From positions 31,469 to 95,468 of the forward strand of contig NZ_PJPV01000024.1 in NCBI RefSeq assembly GCF_002864045.1: 64,000 nucleotides of DNA, given 5' to 3'. The stretch comes from Endozoicomonas acroporae. GTDB lineage: Bacteria; Pseudomonadota; Gammaproteobacteria; Pseudomonadales; Endozoicomonadaceae. The position numbers and the translations under genes were made by a program. Each line of letters starts with the position of its first letter. The stretch's first letter is position 1. Below the pieces are notes generated by a model. That model saw nothing but the letters and a program-made list of their open reading frames with translations, had not been told where the DNA came from and made no database searches. Of this stretch, positions 28,571 to 37,885 are shown piece after piece.

Positions 28571-29671
28571 TCAAGCCACAATCTTCACCGGCACCCGACG
28601 ACTGCCCCAAACGCCAGGCTGCTGTTCAAACACACCGGCAACCGCTGTCCCACACTGCTGGCAGACCCCCTCGCCGTCAGACGCATCAACTCCCCATTCC
28701 CCCAGCACATACCAGTCACGCTCAATAAGCAGACTATGGCATTGATGACAGCGGGTACTGCCACCGTCAGAATCATGGACATTGCCGGTATAGGCATAGC
28801 GAATACCATGATTCAGCGCTATTTGTCGGGCCATGGTCAGCGTAGCGGCAGGTGTATGAGGGTGCTCCCGCATTTTCCAGTCGGGATGAAATGCGGTGAA
28901 GTGAATAGGAACGTCCACGCCCAGGTGTTCAACAATCCATTGACACATGTCGTTCAGTTCACGTTCAGAATCATTTTCCCCGGGAATCAGCAATGTGGTG
29001 ATCTCAAACCAGACAGAGGTTTCATGTTTCAAATATTCCAGAGTTTCAAGAACCGGTTGCAGAGCGCCGCCACAGATCTTTCGATAAAAACCTTCGCTGA
29101 ACGCTTTCAAGTCAATATTGGCTGCATCCATATAGCGGAAAAACTCAACGCGGGGCGCATCACAGATATAACCGGCAGACACCGCCACCGACTGCAAATT
29201 TCTTTCATGAGCCGCCTGGGCAACATCAATGGCATATTCCAGGAAAATCACCGGATCATTATAAGTAAACGCCAGTGACCGACAGCCCAGCTGTTCAGCC
29301 GTATCCGCCAGTTCCTCGGGCGATGCCTGATCGGCCAGGGTGTCCATCTCACGGGATTTGCTCATATCCCAGTTCTGACAGAATTTGCAGGCAAGATTAC
29401 AGCCCGCTGTACCGAATGACAGAACCGGGGTTCCCGGAAGGAAGTGGTTCAACGGTTTTTTCTCAATCGGGTCAATACAAAAACCGGAGGAGCGACCATA
29501 GCTGGTAAGAACAATCTGACCACGTTCACAGGCACGGACAAAACAGAGCCCCTGCTGCCCTTCACGAAGTTTGCAGGCCCTCGGGCAAAGATCACATTGG
29601 ATTCGCCCATCCTCAAGTGCATGCCAATAGTTTGTTGACACATTTCCGGACGGTGTTTTTTCCCTGAGCAT
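28571..29671 (-). CDS. AmmeMemoRadiSam system radical SAM enzyme
   Basis: The product has a radical SAM core with GTAGCNLACKFCQNWDMSK (CxxxCxxC), preceded by an N-terminal cysteine set CDLCPRACKLREGQQGLC. A C-terminal zinc-ribbon-like pair (CHQC and CQQCG) follows. This is the layout of the radical SAM member of the AmmeMemoRadiSam triad. The start at 29671 (MLREKTPSGNV) has GGAG eight bases upstream and is preferred to a GTG at 29695. It is divergent from the MEMO1 and AMMECR1 homologues across a 266-bp mobile repeat. The chemistry of the system is not established. Confidence 0.88.
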   Translation of the reverse strand: MLREKTPSGNVSTNYWHALEDGRIQCDLCPRACKLREGQQGLCFVRACERGQIVLTSYGRSSGFCIDPIEKKPLNHFLPGTPVLSFGTAGCNLACKFCQNWDMSKSREMDTLADQASPEELADTAEQLGCRSLAFTYNDPVIFLEYAIDVAQAAHERNLQSVAVSAGYICDAPRVEFFRYMDAANIDLKAFSEGFYRKICGGALQPVLETLEYLKHETSVWFEITTLLIPGENDSERELNDMCQWIVEHLGVDVPIHFTAFHPDWKMREHPHTPAATLTMARQIALNHGIRYAYTGNVHDSDGGSTRCHQCHSLLIERDWYVLGEWGVDASDGEGVCQQCGTAVAGVFEQQPGVWGSRRVPVKIVA

Positions 29672-29720
29672 GTTCCATCTCCAGACCAGGTTCACTGCCT
29701 GATTGTCATCCTGATGATAG

Positions 29721-29986
29721 TAGGGCCTGTTGACGTTTCGTTGCGTGCTCAGTGGCTCAGAAAGGCGTCATATGCGCGAAAGACTTGTGCAGCGCGTAGT
29801 TATTCTACGCCAAGCAAGTCTGACAAAGCAGATGGCGCCTTTCTGAGCCACCCTTCGGGCGTATCAGGGCGCCCCTATGACTTCGTTGCGGCATTTTGAA
29901 AGGCAACCAGCCTTCCTGCAATGCCGCGCCTCGTCATAGGAGCGCCCTGATACGCTGAGCACGCAACGAAACGTCAACAGGCCCTA
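29721..29986. mobile_element. 266-bp nested-palindrome MITE
   Basis: The ends are perfect 32-base inverted repeats (29721-29752 and 29955-29986; the outer bases are TAGGGCCTGTTGACGTTTCG). Inside lie two further palindromes: GGCTCAGAAAGGCG paired with CGCCTTTCTGAGCC, and GTATCAGGGCGCCC paired with GGAGCGCCCTGATAC. There is no coding potential. It occupies the divergent promoter region between the radical SAM gene and the MEMO1-like gene. I saw no second full copy in the window. Confidence 0.85.
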
Positions 29987-30103
29987 ACCAAGGCTATAAT
30001 TATAGGCTCTGCCGACATTATTTGAGCGATGCAAATAAAGAGAGTGGTTTATTTCGCTTGAAATGTACCGGTAGGCTCAGCCACTCCCGGGGGAGAACCC
30101 ATA

Positions 30104-30883
30104 ATGATTATTCGCCAACCCGCTGTAGCCGGAACCTTTTACCCAGACTCACCCAACGCCCTGGCAAGCATGATCAAAGAGATGCTCAGTGATGGCCGCA
30201 CCAGGGATTTCTCACCGAAAGTACTGATCGTTCCCCATGCTGGCTTTATATATTCCGGCCCTGTCGCAGCCAGCGCCTACCGCCTGCTGCACTCAATGCG
30301 CAAGAATATTCGCCGGGTTGCCCTGCTCGGCCCCAGCCATAGAGTTCCCCTGCAGGGCATGGCCCTGCCAGACTGTGAAGCCTTTGCCACACCGCTTGGT
30401 AATATTCCGCTGGATATTGCAGCCATGGAGGAACTGAAACAGTTCAGCCAGGTAGAGACCGTCGATGAAGCCCATACCCACGAGCACAGTCTTGAGGTCC
30501 AGTGCCCGTTTTTGCAGGAATGTCTGGATGACTTCAAACTGATTCCAATCGTTGTTGGCGACACCAGCCCTATAGCGGTCGCTGAGGTGCTCGAACACCT
30601 CTGGGGAGAAGAGGAGACCCTGATAATTATCAGCTCCGACCTCAGTCATTACCACACCTATGAAGAGGCCTGTTATCGGGATAACCAGACGGTTAAAGCC
30701 ATTGAACAGCTCAGCTGTAATTTAACCGGTGGACAGGCCTGTGGCTGCTATCCTCTTAATGGCATGTTGAAGGTTGCCCAGCATCGGGGAATGGATGTTA
30801 TTACGCTTGATGTACGCAACTCCGGAGATACTGCTGGCGATAAAAGCAGGGTAGTGGGCTATGGAGCCTTTGTTATTCAATAG
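30104..30883 (+). CDS. AmmeMemoRadiSam system protein B (MEMO1 family)
   Basis: The 259-residue product has the MEMO layout: RQPAVAGTFYPDSP at the N terminus, VPHAGFIYSGPVAA, LLGPSHRVPLQGMALP, HTHEHSLEVQCPFLQ and IISSDLSHYHTYEEA. These histidine-rich blocks correspond to the metal site of the extradiol-dioxygenase-like fold. It is followed about 160 bases later by the AMMECR1 homologue. A TATAAT at 29995-30000 could be part of its promoter. The reaction is unknown. Confidence 0.9.
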   Translation: MIIRQPAVAGTFYPDSPNALASMIKEMLSDGRTRDFSPKVLIVPHAGFIYSGPVAASAYRLLHSMRKNIRRVALLGPSHRVPLQGMALPDCEAFATPLGNIPLDIAAMEELKQFSQVETVDEAHTHEHSLEVQCPFLQECLDDFKLIPIVVGDTSPIAVAEVLEHLWGEEETLIIISSDLSHYHTYEEACYRDNQTVKAIEQLSCNLTGGQACGCYPLNGMLKVAQHRGMDVITLDVRNSGDTAGDKSRVVGYGAFVIQ

Positions 30884-31044
30884 AGCGATTATCCTGCAAA
30901 ATCCGCCCTGCACACATCCACAAACCAGACGCTCAACTGCTGTCAGATAACATGAAGCCGTTATTCAGTGGTCCCGTTGAGTGGCGATAAAAATCAGAAG
31001 GAGGCTATCAATGCCTCTAACGAAGGAAAACTGGAATTTTTACT

Positions 31045-31638
31045 GTGCAAATTGCCCCTACAGAAAGTCAGAAAAGAGAATTATTGCGCCTTGCCCGCAA
31101 GACCATCAGTGAAGGCTGTACCCGGAGCCTGCCACCGAAACCATTACCGGAAGAAGACCTGGCAGATTTCTTTCTGCAACAGGCCGCCAGCTTTGTAACA
31201 CTGCAAAAGCGCGAGGAACTGCGGGGCTGTATTGGTTCAACCCAGGCTTACCGGACACTGTTGGATGATGTGATCCACAATGCCTTCGCCAGTGCATTCC
31301 GGGACCCACGGTTTCCCCCGGTGACGGAAAGCGAGCTGACCGATATCAAAATTGAAGTTTCCGTACTGACCCCTAAGGAACGCATGGACATTGCTGATGA
31401 GAAAGACCTTTTGCAGCAGCTGAACCCCGGCATCGACGGATTATTGATTCGCAACCCTCAATACAGCGCAACCTTCTTACCGCAGGTGTGGCAACAGCTG
31501 CCTAACGCCCGGCAGTTTCTGGCCCATTTGAAAAGCAAAGCCGGTATGACTCCGGGGTTGTGGCCTGATGATATGGAGTGCTTTCGTTATCAGTGTGTCA
31601 AGTTCAAAGAAAGGAGGAACTCTCAGGGTGGACATTAA
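31045..31638 (+). CDS. AmmeMemoRadiSam system protein A (AMMECR1 family)
   Basis: The 197-residue product has the AMMECR1 core: LRLARKTISEG, FVTLQKREELRGCIGSTQAY, NAFASAFRDPRFPPV and a KIEVSVLTP strand. The LRGCIGS block is the family hallmark. The only in-frame initiator before the core is the GTG at 31045, which has no clear ribosome site. A strong AAGGAGG sits before an out-of-frame ATG at 31011, suggesting a coupled leader peptide, a start-region frameshift or reinitiation. Its role with MEMO1 and radical SAM partners is unknown. Confidence 0.85.
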   Translation: MQIAPTESQKRELLRLARKTISEGCTRSLPPKPLPEEDLADFFLQQAASFVTLQKREELRGCIGSTQAYRTLLDDVIHNAFASAFRDPRFPPVTESELTDIKIEVSVLTPKERMDIADEKDLLQQLNPGIDGLLIRNPQYSATFLPQVWQQLPNARQFLAHLKSKAGMTPGLWPDDMECFRYQCVKFKERRNSQGGH

Positions 31639-31664
31639 GAAGCTTACCCCCATTTTCAATGGGT

Positions 31665-31752
31665 TTCCGATGGAACCACGAAGGACACAAAGAGCACAAA
31701 GAAGAGATTTTCTTTTCCTTCGTGCTCTTTGTGTCCTTCGTGGTTCCATCTT
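31665..31752. repeat. AACCACAAAG-type inverted repeat, variant
   Basis: GGAACCACGAAGGACACAAA on the left is complementary to the right arm ending TGTCCTTCGTGGTTCC near 31747; the arms exceed 25 bases. It is a diverged member of the family at 2011 and 11833. It lies between convergent AMMECR1-like and tyrS genes and could terminate transcription from both sides. Confidence 0.8.
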
Positions 31753-31819
31753 CTTTAACTTCCCGAAACAGGGAGTATGCGCTTAATGACACGCTTTTAA
31801 TAACAAGAGCACAATTCAA

Positions 31820-33127
31820 TCAAACCACTTCAAACAGAAAGTGATTTTTCTTACCCAATTTCACCAGGAAGAACCGGTCATACATGGCACCCCGGGCTGC
31901 AAAGCATTCTGCCAGGTTCATATTATCTGCCGAGCCACGGGCGACACCATTAAAGAACACCGCATTATTAGCCAGCGCATCTTTAACCTGCTTGCCTGAC
32001 TTCACCATACCGACTTCTGCAAACAGCTGCGTCATAGCCTGGCCTTCCAGCCCGCTGTGCTCGATGGTGGCACTGGGCAGGCCATCCTGCTTCAGCTGCT
32101 CCATATCGGTTTCTGACAGCTGGGTAATGTCCCCGGAAAACAGTGCTTCGGTGATGCGCTCCGCCGCCTTGAGACCTTCCTCACCATGCACCAGGCGGGT
32201 GGCTTCACGGGCAAGAATTCTCTGGGCTTCCGGCCTGCCCTGACGCTCAGCATCCGCTTGCTCAATGGTCTCAATATCTTCCATGCTCAGGAAGGTGAAG
32301 AACTTCAGGAAACGATACACATCAGCATCAGCGGTGTTCATCCAGAACTGGTAAAAGGCATATTGGGAGGTCTTTCTGGAGTCCAGCCAGACCGCACCGC
32401 CTTCTGTTTTACCAAACTTGGTGCCATCGGACTTGGTAATCAATGGTACCGTTAACCCAAAGGTACGGGCCTTATTCTGACGGCGGGCCAGGTCAATACC
32501 GCCAACAATATTACCCCACTGATCACTGCCACCAACCTGCAGGGTACAGTCATAACGGCGGTTCAGCTCGGCAAAGTCCATGCCCTGCAGCAGGGCATAG
32601 GAAAACTCGGTAAAGGAGATACCGGAGCCTTCCCGGTTCAGCCGTTGTTGTACCGACTCCTTGTTGATCATGGCATTCACCGCAAAGTGTTTGCCGATAT
32701 CTCTCAGGAAGTCCAGAACATTGAGGTCGCCGGTCCAATCCAGGTTATTGGCCACAACGGCGGAGTTTTCGCCGCAATCGAAGTCGATAAACTGACTCAC
32801 CTGCCCCTTGATTTTCTCAACCCAGCCCGCCACCACATCCGGGGTATTCAGTTGACGTTCGGCCGCCTTGAAGCTTGGGTCACCAATCAGCCCGGTGGCC
32901 CCACCCACCAGGGCAATGGGTTTATGACCCGCCTGCTGGAAACGCTTAAGCACCAGCAATGGCACCAGATGACCAAGATGGAGACTGTCAGCCGAAGGAT
33001 CGAAACCACAATAGAGCACCCGGGGCTGTTCGCTCAGATGCGTGTCCAGTTCCTCAACAGCAGTGGTCTGCGCGATAAGCTGGCGGGCCTGAAGATCTTT
33101 CAGCAACGGGTTTTGACTATCGGACAT
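31820..33127 (-). CDS. tyrS: Tyrosyl-tRNA synthetase
   Basis: The 435-residue class I synthetase has [20 protein letters not shown] with the HIGH-like HLGH, tyrosine-pocket blocks [18 protein letters not shown], and a KMSKS-like KFGKT. A C-terminal S4 RNA-binding domain is present ([18 protein letters not shown]). E. coli TyrS is 424 residues. Its placement divergent from an M23 peptidase gene and anmK is conserved in gammaproteobacteria such as Pseudomonas. Confidence 0.96.
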   Translation of the reverse strand: MSDSQNPLLKDLQARQLIAQTTAVEELDTHLSEQPRVLYCGFDPSADSLHLGHLVPLLVLKRFQQAGHKPIALVGGATGLIGDPSFKAAERQLNTPDVVAGWVEKIKGQVSQFIDFDCGENSAVVANNLDWTGDLNVLDFLRDIGKHFAVNAMINKESVQQRLNREGSGISFTEFSYALLQGMDFAELNRRYDCTLQVGGSDQWGNIVGGIDLARRQNKARTFGLTVPLITKSDGTKFGKTEGGAVWLDSRKTSQYAFYQFWMNTADADVYRFLKFFTFLSMEDIETIEQADAERQGRPEAQRILAREATRLVHGEEGLKAAERITEALFSGDITQLSETDMEQLKQDGLPSATIEHSGLEGQAMTQLFAEVGMVKSGKQVKDALANNAVFFNGVARGSADNMNLAECFAARGAMYDRFFLVKLGKKNHFLFEVV

Positions 33128-33520
33128 TTGCCTTTTCCTGCGACGATTCGATGATTCAACCGGAATACTGCGGTGGATGCCAGGGGCTCTGACATCAAAT
33201 CAAGCAACAACTCCCTGCTCCGGTGGACAGGAAACAATCAATAAAAAATCAAGCCGCCCAAAATACAACAAAACCGTGCCGGAACAAATGCCTGACCTCT
33301 AAATAAGGTAAATTTCAGTCTATTTTTCTTACCAGGCCTTTACTTGATCAGACTGGAACTTACGTTAATTCCTAACTGTCGAATCAATCCAGAGTGCCTG
33401 CGAATGCCTGATACATTGGCTGATTCATGCCCCGTAACGAATCTGTCCAATCGGGCACTGTTTAATATTTCTGCTAAATCTCCACAATACCGGCACCATC
33501 AATAGCGGGAGGAAAAGTCC
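33128..33520. other. Divergent intergenic region, tyrS and proline-rich gene
   Basis: This 393-base AT-rich region must contain the tyrS promoter and that of the 33521 gene. I saw no repeat element, no RNA gene and no clear promoter pair. AGCGGGAGG just before 33521 is a ribosome site for the downstream TTG-initiated gene. Confidence 0.4.
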
Positions 33521-34555
33521 TTGGATTTGCCACAACCACTGTCGACACCAACAGCTTCAACCTACTCTGCTGCGCTACCGGCAACATCCGCAGCCTCCCA
33601 GGAAAAAGAACCTTCGTACAAATCTGGCCAGACGGGTTCAAATTTTTCCGTGGGTGATGCTGCCTGGGTGGTCATGCGATCCCTGTCAACAGCCGCTGAG
33701 TGTCTGAATTTTGTCTGCAGAAAAGTGGCCGTCCTGTCCAGTGTTTGTTTGGGTGGTTTGACCGGACTCCTGCAATATGCCCATGAGAACCTGGGGGATA
33801 GAACGGTTCAAAAGGTACCAGTGGCAGACAATAACAGAATTGACCCGCAGCCTGCTGGTGATAAACAGCCTGAAGATACAGCACAGCAAACGGCTTATCT
33901 CCAGAATCCCCCGGTGGAAGAGTACGTCAGGCAAGGTGGCAATAAGTGGAAGCACTTTATGGAGTCCGGGACTTCACCGGATTCTGAATACACCTGGATG
34001 GACCTTGCCGGCATGGTCATATCCATAACCCTTTCCATATCTGTGCTGGGCATAGTGGGTACAATTCTTCTGCATACGCCGCACTGGCTGTTTAAGGCAG
34101 AACCTTATATCAATCTCAATACACCAACGCCCCCCTCGCCTCAATCACTCTTCCAGTCGGCTGCAACTCTGCCTTCTGACCATCCGGATAGGCAATCCCC
34201 AGCCCTTGATCCGGCAGCGGCTAGCCGACCTCTGGATAACCCGGCCAGCCATCCCCCTGTCGAACTACCGCCAACCGCCGTAACCTCAAGCCAGAGCCCC
34301 CCATCATCGCCAGCAGTAAAAACAAGCCATAATAGCCAGGTCTCCCAACAGCAACCTGAACCCGAAAACCAACACCGCACAGCTTCCCTGCATGAGCCAC
34401 TGACCAATGCTCAAACCACTCAGCAGTCAGCCACCTGCCCTGCAACCTTCCCACAGACCGACCAGCAACCCTTATTACAAACCAGCCCACACTCTTCTAT
34501 TAACCCACCCACAGGCGATCGCATGCCAACATCCGTTTCAGTGCATAAACTCTGA
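33521..34555 (+). CDS. Hypothetical membrane protein with Pro/Ser/Gln-rich tail
   Basis: I do not recognise this 344-residue protein. It has two hydrophobic stretches (about residues 65-86, VAVLSSVCLGGLTGLLQ; and about 162-184, MVISITLSISVLGIVGTILL). The low-complexity C-terminal half is rich in Pro, Ser, Gln and Thr (SHPPVELPPTAVTSSQSPPS) and looks disordered. The TTG start is supported by GGGAGGAAAAG upstream. It splits the usual tyrS / M23 peptidase pair and so looks like an accessory insertion. A secreted or membrane-anchored host-facing protein is possible but unproven. Confidence 0.55.
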   Translation: MDLPQPLSTPTASTYSAALPATSAASQEKEPSYKSGQTGSNFSVGDAAWVVMRSLSTAAECLNFVCRKVAVLSSVCLGGLTGLLQYAHENLGDRTVQKVPVADNNRIDPQPAGDKQPEDTAQQTAYLQNPPVEEYVRQGGNKWKHFMESGTSPDSEYTWMDLAGMVISITLSISVLGIVGTILLHTPHWLFKAEPYINLNTPTPPSPQSLFQSAATLPSDHPDRQSPALDPAAASRPLDNPASHPPVELPPTAVTSSQSPPSSPAVKTSHNSQVSQQQPEPENQHRTASLHEPLTNAQTTQQSATCPATFPQTDQQPLLQTSPHSSINPPTGDRMPTSVSVHKL

Positions 34556-34757
34556 CGATGAACAACCCTGCATTGTCATTCCCCCTTGGAAAGACCAACC
34601 ACAAGGCAATAGAATGATTCGTGATAATCAAGACTCTAATGAAAAAACAGGATAATTGGCCTTGTATTGACGTACCTTTTCTGACAGATATGATTTACGA
34701 TATTTTTTATCGTTATAATTTACTGATCACCACACTGAAGACAGCGTTAAAATCTTA

Positions 34758-36203
34758 ATGAATAAAGCCATCCCGAGGGGCGCAACACGGATCAACCAGC
34801 GCCTGAAACAGTTCCCCAGGCGACACTTGCTGCTGGCAAGTACCATCGCTGCCAGCGTCATGGGATTGATGGCTCTTCTACCTTCTGGTGACGTAGAAGC
34901 CAGGCGCAATGAAATCCCCATGTCCATTGATGCTTTCCAGCCTCAGGAAGCCAACACTGAACTGACCAGCAGCCCCACAATTCCCGAATCTCCCTCATTT
35001 GCCAGCAATCAGAACGCTGATCAATCAGAAACAGCCATCAAAGAAGCAGAACAGCAAGCAGAAGCCAAGGCTCTGGCAAAAGCCGCCTACGACCTGGAGC
35101 AAAAACTGGGAAAATGGCACATTGTCACCATTAAATCTGGTGATAATTTATCGGTGTTGTTTAATAGCCAGGGATTAAATGCCAGTGTTGTTTACCAGGT
35201 TGCCAACACCCCCAAATATGGCGAAACACTGGCCAGCATACGTCCGGGGGAATCCCTGGAATTCCGGATTAATCAGGAAGGAACCCTGACCCAGCTGCGC
35301 TACGTCAAGTCCAGACTGGAAAGCATCTTCTTTAACAGGGAGGACGATGGCTACCAGGCAGAACAGGTGACCCTGTCACCGGAAATCCACCCCACCTATG
35401 CCAGCGGCATTATTGAAAGTTCTCTCTTCCTTGCCAGCCAGAAAGCAGGCCTGTCCCAGAATCTGACCATGGAGCTGGCCGGCATTTTTGGCTGGGATAT
35501 TGATTTTGTTCAGGATATCCGCAGTGGTGACCGCTTTAATCTGCTCTATGAAGAGAAGTACCTGGAAGGGGAAAAACTGGGCGATGGCGATATTCTGGTA
35601 GCCAGCTTCACCAACCAGGGGGAGACCTATACCGCCATCCGTTATACCGACAGTAACGGCGATACCAACTACTATACCCCGGACGGAAAAAGCATGAAGA
35701 AGGCGTTTCTCCGCACTCCGGTGGATTTTACCCGTATCAGTTCAAGATTTAACCCCAACCGCCTGCACCCGGTGTTCAAGACCAAACGCCCTCACCGGGG
35801 GGTCGATTATGCTGCCCCGATGAATACCCCGATTAAAGCCGCAGGCGATGGCCGTGTGCAGTTCTCCGGCTGGCAGAATGGTTTCGGCAATGTGGTATTT
35901 ATTCAGCACCCGAATAATGTGGTGACTGTGTATGCCCATGCCAATAAACTGGCCGGTCTGAAAAAAGGCCAGAGAGTTCGTCAGGGCCAGACCATAGCCT
36001 ATGTGGGCAAAACCGGCTGGGCCACCGGGCCTCATCTGCATTATGAGTTTCGTGTGAATGGCGTGCACAGAAACCCGATGACGGTTAAGCTCCCGGATGC
36101 AGCCCCTATCGCCAAAAACGAAATGGCTAACTTCCGGAAAAAATCCGAACTGATGATAGCCAGGCTTGAGAAGCACAGGGAAACACTGCTGGCCACGCAG
36201 TAA
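34758..36203 (+). CDS. M23 family murein endopeptidase (MepM/YebA-like)
   Basis: The 481-residue product has an N-terminal membrane anchor or signal (LLLASTIAASVMGLMALLPS). A LysM/OapA-like region follows at about residues 117-165 (WHIVTIKSGDNLSVLFNSQG), then a C-terminal Peptidase_M23 domain. Zinc ligands are in HRGVDYAAPMNTP and GPHLHYEFRVNG. It cuts peptide cross-links in murein to allow wall growth. It lies between tyrS and anmK, the conserved position of this peptidase. Confidence 0.92.
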   Translation: MNKAIPRGATRINQRLKQFPRRHLLLASTIAASVMGLMALLPSGDVEARRNEIPMSIDAFQPQEANTELTSSPTIPESPSFASNQNADQSETAIKEAEQQAEAKALAKAAYDLEQKLGKWHIVTIKSGDNLSVLFNSQGLNASVVYQVANTPKYGETLASIRPGESLEFRINQEGTLTQLRYVKSRLESIFFNREDDGYQAEQVTLSPEIHPTYASGIIESSLFLASQKAGLSQNLTMELAGIFGWDIDFVQDIRSGDRFNLLYEEKYLEGEKLGDGDILVASFTNQGETYTAIRYTDSNGDTNYYTPDGKSMKKAFLRTPVDFTRISSRFNPNRLHPVFKTKRPHRGVDYAAPMNTPIKAAGDGRVQFSGWQNGFGNVVFIQHPNNVVTVYAHANKLAGLKKGQRVRQGQTIAYVGKTGWATGPHLHYEFRVNGVHRNPMTVKLPDAAPIAKNEMANFRKKSELMIARLEKHRETLLATQ

Positions 36204-36227
36204 CCCTGCAAGTGATTGAAAAAACCG

Positions 36228-36392
36228 TAAGTAGCTGGCCATATGGAATCATATATTTCTGGCTACTTGGGCAGGTGCTATGCGAGGCACAACGGAGGGA
36301 GCATAGCCGTAGCTATGTGACCGGAGTTGTAACGAAGCAGAGTGCCTGAACAAGGAGTCAGAAATATATGATTTCATATGGTTAGCTACTTA
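36228..36392. mobile_element. 165-bp MITE-like element, copy 2
   Basis: This block appears identical to 8419-8583 over all 165 bases, in the same orientation. Its ends are TAAGTAGCTGGCCATATGG and CATATGGTTAGCTACTTA. The base before the element differs between copies, which marks the borders. It sits 24 bases after the M23 peptidase stop. Confidence 0.85.
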
Positions 36393-36464
36393 ATGTGGGC
36401 ACGTAAGGCGCAAAGCAATCTGGTTGTTTACTTTGCGCCTCACTGTCTTTGCCGTGAAAGAAAA

Positions 36465-36538
36465 ATTGCCACGGAGACACAGAGGCACGGAGACAAGATA
36501 AAGTTTTACCTCTGTGTCTCCGTGCCTCCGTGGCAAAT
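36465..36538. repeat. Inverted repeat, GCCACGGAGACAC type
   Basis: TTGCCACGGAGACACAGAGG on the left pairs with CTCTGTGTCTCCGTGCCTCC then GTGGCAA on the right. It belongs to the same style as the AACCACAAAG repeats but with a diverged sequence. It precedes anmK. Confidence 0.75.
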
Positions 36539-36626
36539 CTTTCATACCAGAGGGTGACGAACAATCGTCATGAGTATTTGTGGTTAACAATAATGTCCCG
36601 ATAAACCTTCCTTCCAGAGGCGAACC

Positions 36627-37736
36627 ATGTCTGATATCTATATAGGGCTTATGTCAGGTACCAGCCTGGACGCCATGGATGCTGCCGCTGTTCACTTTGC
36701 TGGAAAGAGTCCAACACTCCTGGCCCACCACAGTACTGAGTGGCCCACTGAGCTGAAGCAAAAAATTCAACAGCTCTGCCAGCCGGGTCATGATGAAATC
36801 CGTCTGCTGGCGGAAGTGGACCCGGCCATTGCTTATGTCGCTGCAGAAACGGTCAATGCGCTGCTGAACAAAGCAGGACTGAGTGCTGATCAAATCAAGG
36901 CCATTGGCAGTCATGGCCAGACCATCAGACACCTACCCGAGTCAGGCTACACCCTGCAGGTCGGTGACCCTAATATCCTGGCAGAGCAAACCGGCATTAC
37001 CGTTATTGCCGACTTCAGACGCCGGGATATGGCCGCCGGTGGTCAGGGAGCCCCACTGGTACCGGCCTTTCACCGTGCGGTTTTTACCAGCGAAACCGGC
37101 CACCGGGTAATCGTCAACATTGGCGGTATCAGCAATATATCGATCTTGCCTGCTGAAAACGGTGAGCAAAAACCGGTAACCGGCTTTGATACCGGTCCCG
37201 GGAACCTTTTAATGGACTATTGGTGCCAACAGCAGTGGGGGCAACCTTATGATAAGGATGGCTTTCAGGCTGCCCGGGAGCCCCATGACCCGATCCTGCT
37301 GGAAACCATGTTAAGCGATCCCTTTTTCCGGTTACCCGCTCCCAAAAGTACCGGCCGGGAACTGTTTAACCCTGCCTGGCTCAACGCAATGCTCGAAGGC
37401 TTTCGTGGGCTGTCCCCGTCCACCATACAGGCAACCCTCTGTCGCTTAACCGCTCGTTGCATTGCCGATGCCGTACAGCAGCATGCCCCCGATACCGATG
37501 AAGTGTTTACCTGTGGAGGTGGTGCCAATAACAACACCCTGATGGCAATGCTGAAAGAAGAAATGCCCGGCATAAAGCTGGGATCAACCTCGGAGCTTGG
37601 TGTTGATCCTCAGTGGGTAGAAGCGATCGCCTTTGCCTGGTTAGCAAGACAGAATATGTTGCAGCTACCCGGCAACCTGCCTGCGGTTACCGGGGCATCG
37701 GGTTTGCGTTTGCTCGGTGGGTGTTATTACCCGTGA
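36627..37736 (+). CDS. anmK: Anhydro-N-acetylmuramic acid kinase
   Basis: The 369-residue product has the E. coli AnmK length. It begins YIGLMSGTSLDAMDAAAVHF and includes GSHGQTIRHLP, VNIGGISNISILP and FDTGPGNLLMDYW. It phosphorylates and hydrolyses anhydroMurNAc from recycled peptidoglycan to MurNAc-6-phosphate. It follows the M23 peptidase, matching a role in wall turnover. It is the last conserved gene before the eukaryote-like island. Confidence 0.95.
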   Translation: MSDIYIGLMSGTSLDAMDAAAVHFAGKSPTLLAHHSTEWPTELKQKIQQLCQPGHDEIRLLAEVDPAIAYVAAETVNALLNKAGLSADQIKAIGSHGQTIRHLPESGYTLQVGDPNILAEQTGITVIADFRRRDMAAGGQGAPLVPAFHRAVFTSETGHRVIVNIGGISNISILPAENGEQKPVTGFDTGPGNLLMDYWCQQQWGQPYDKDGFQAAREPHDPILLETMLSDPFFRLPAPKSTGRELFNPAWLNAMLEGFRGLSPSTIQATLCRLTARCIADAVQQHAPDTDEVFTCGGGANNNTLMAMLKEEMPGIKLGSTSELGVDPQWVEAIAFAWLARQNMLQLPGNLPAVTGASGLRLLGGCYYP

Positions 37737-37885
37737 CAGCGGCAATGCATTACACGATGGCTTCCCCACAAACCGCTGTGCCCGAAGAGTCGACTGGAAA
37801 TGTACTGATAACCTCCGCCAGTGTCTGAACCAGCCGTTCTCTCCTTTCAGGAGTATCATCAGGGAATCTGCCAGTAACCATATTA

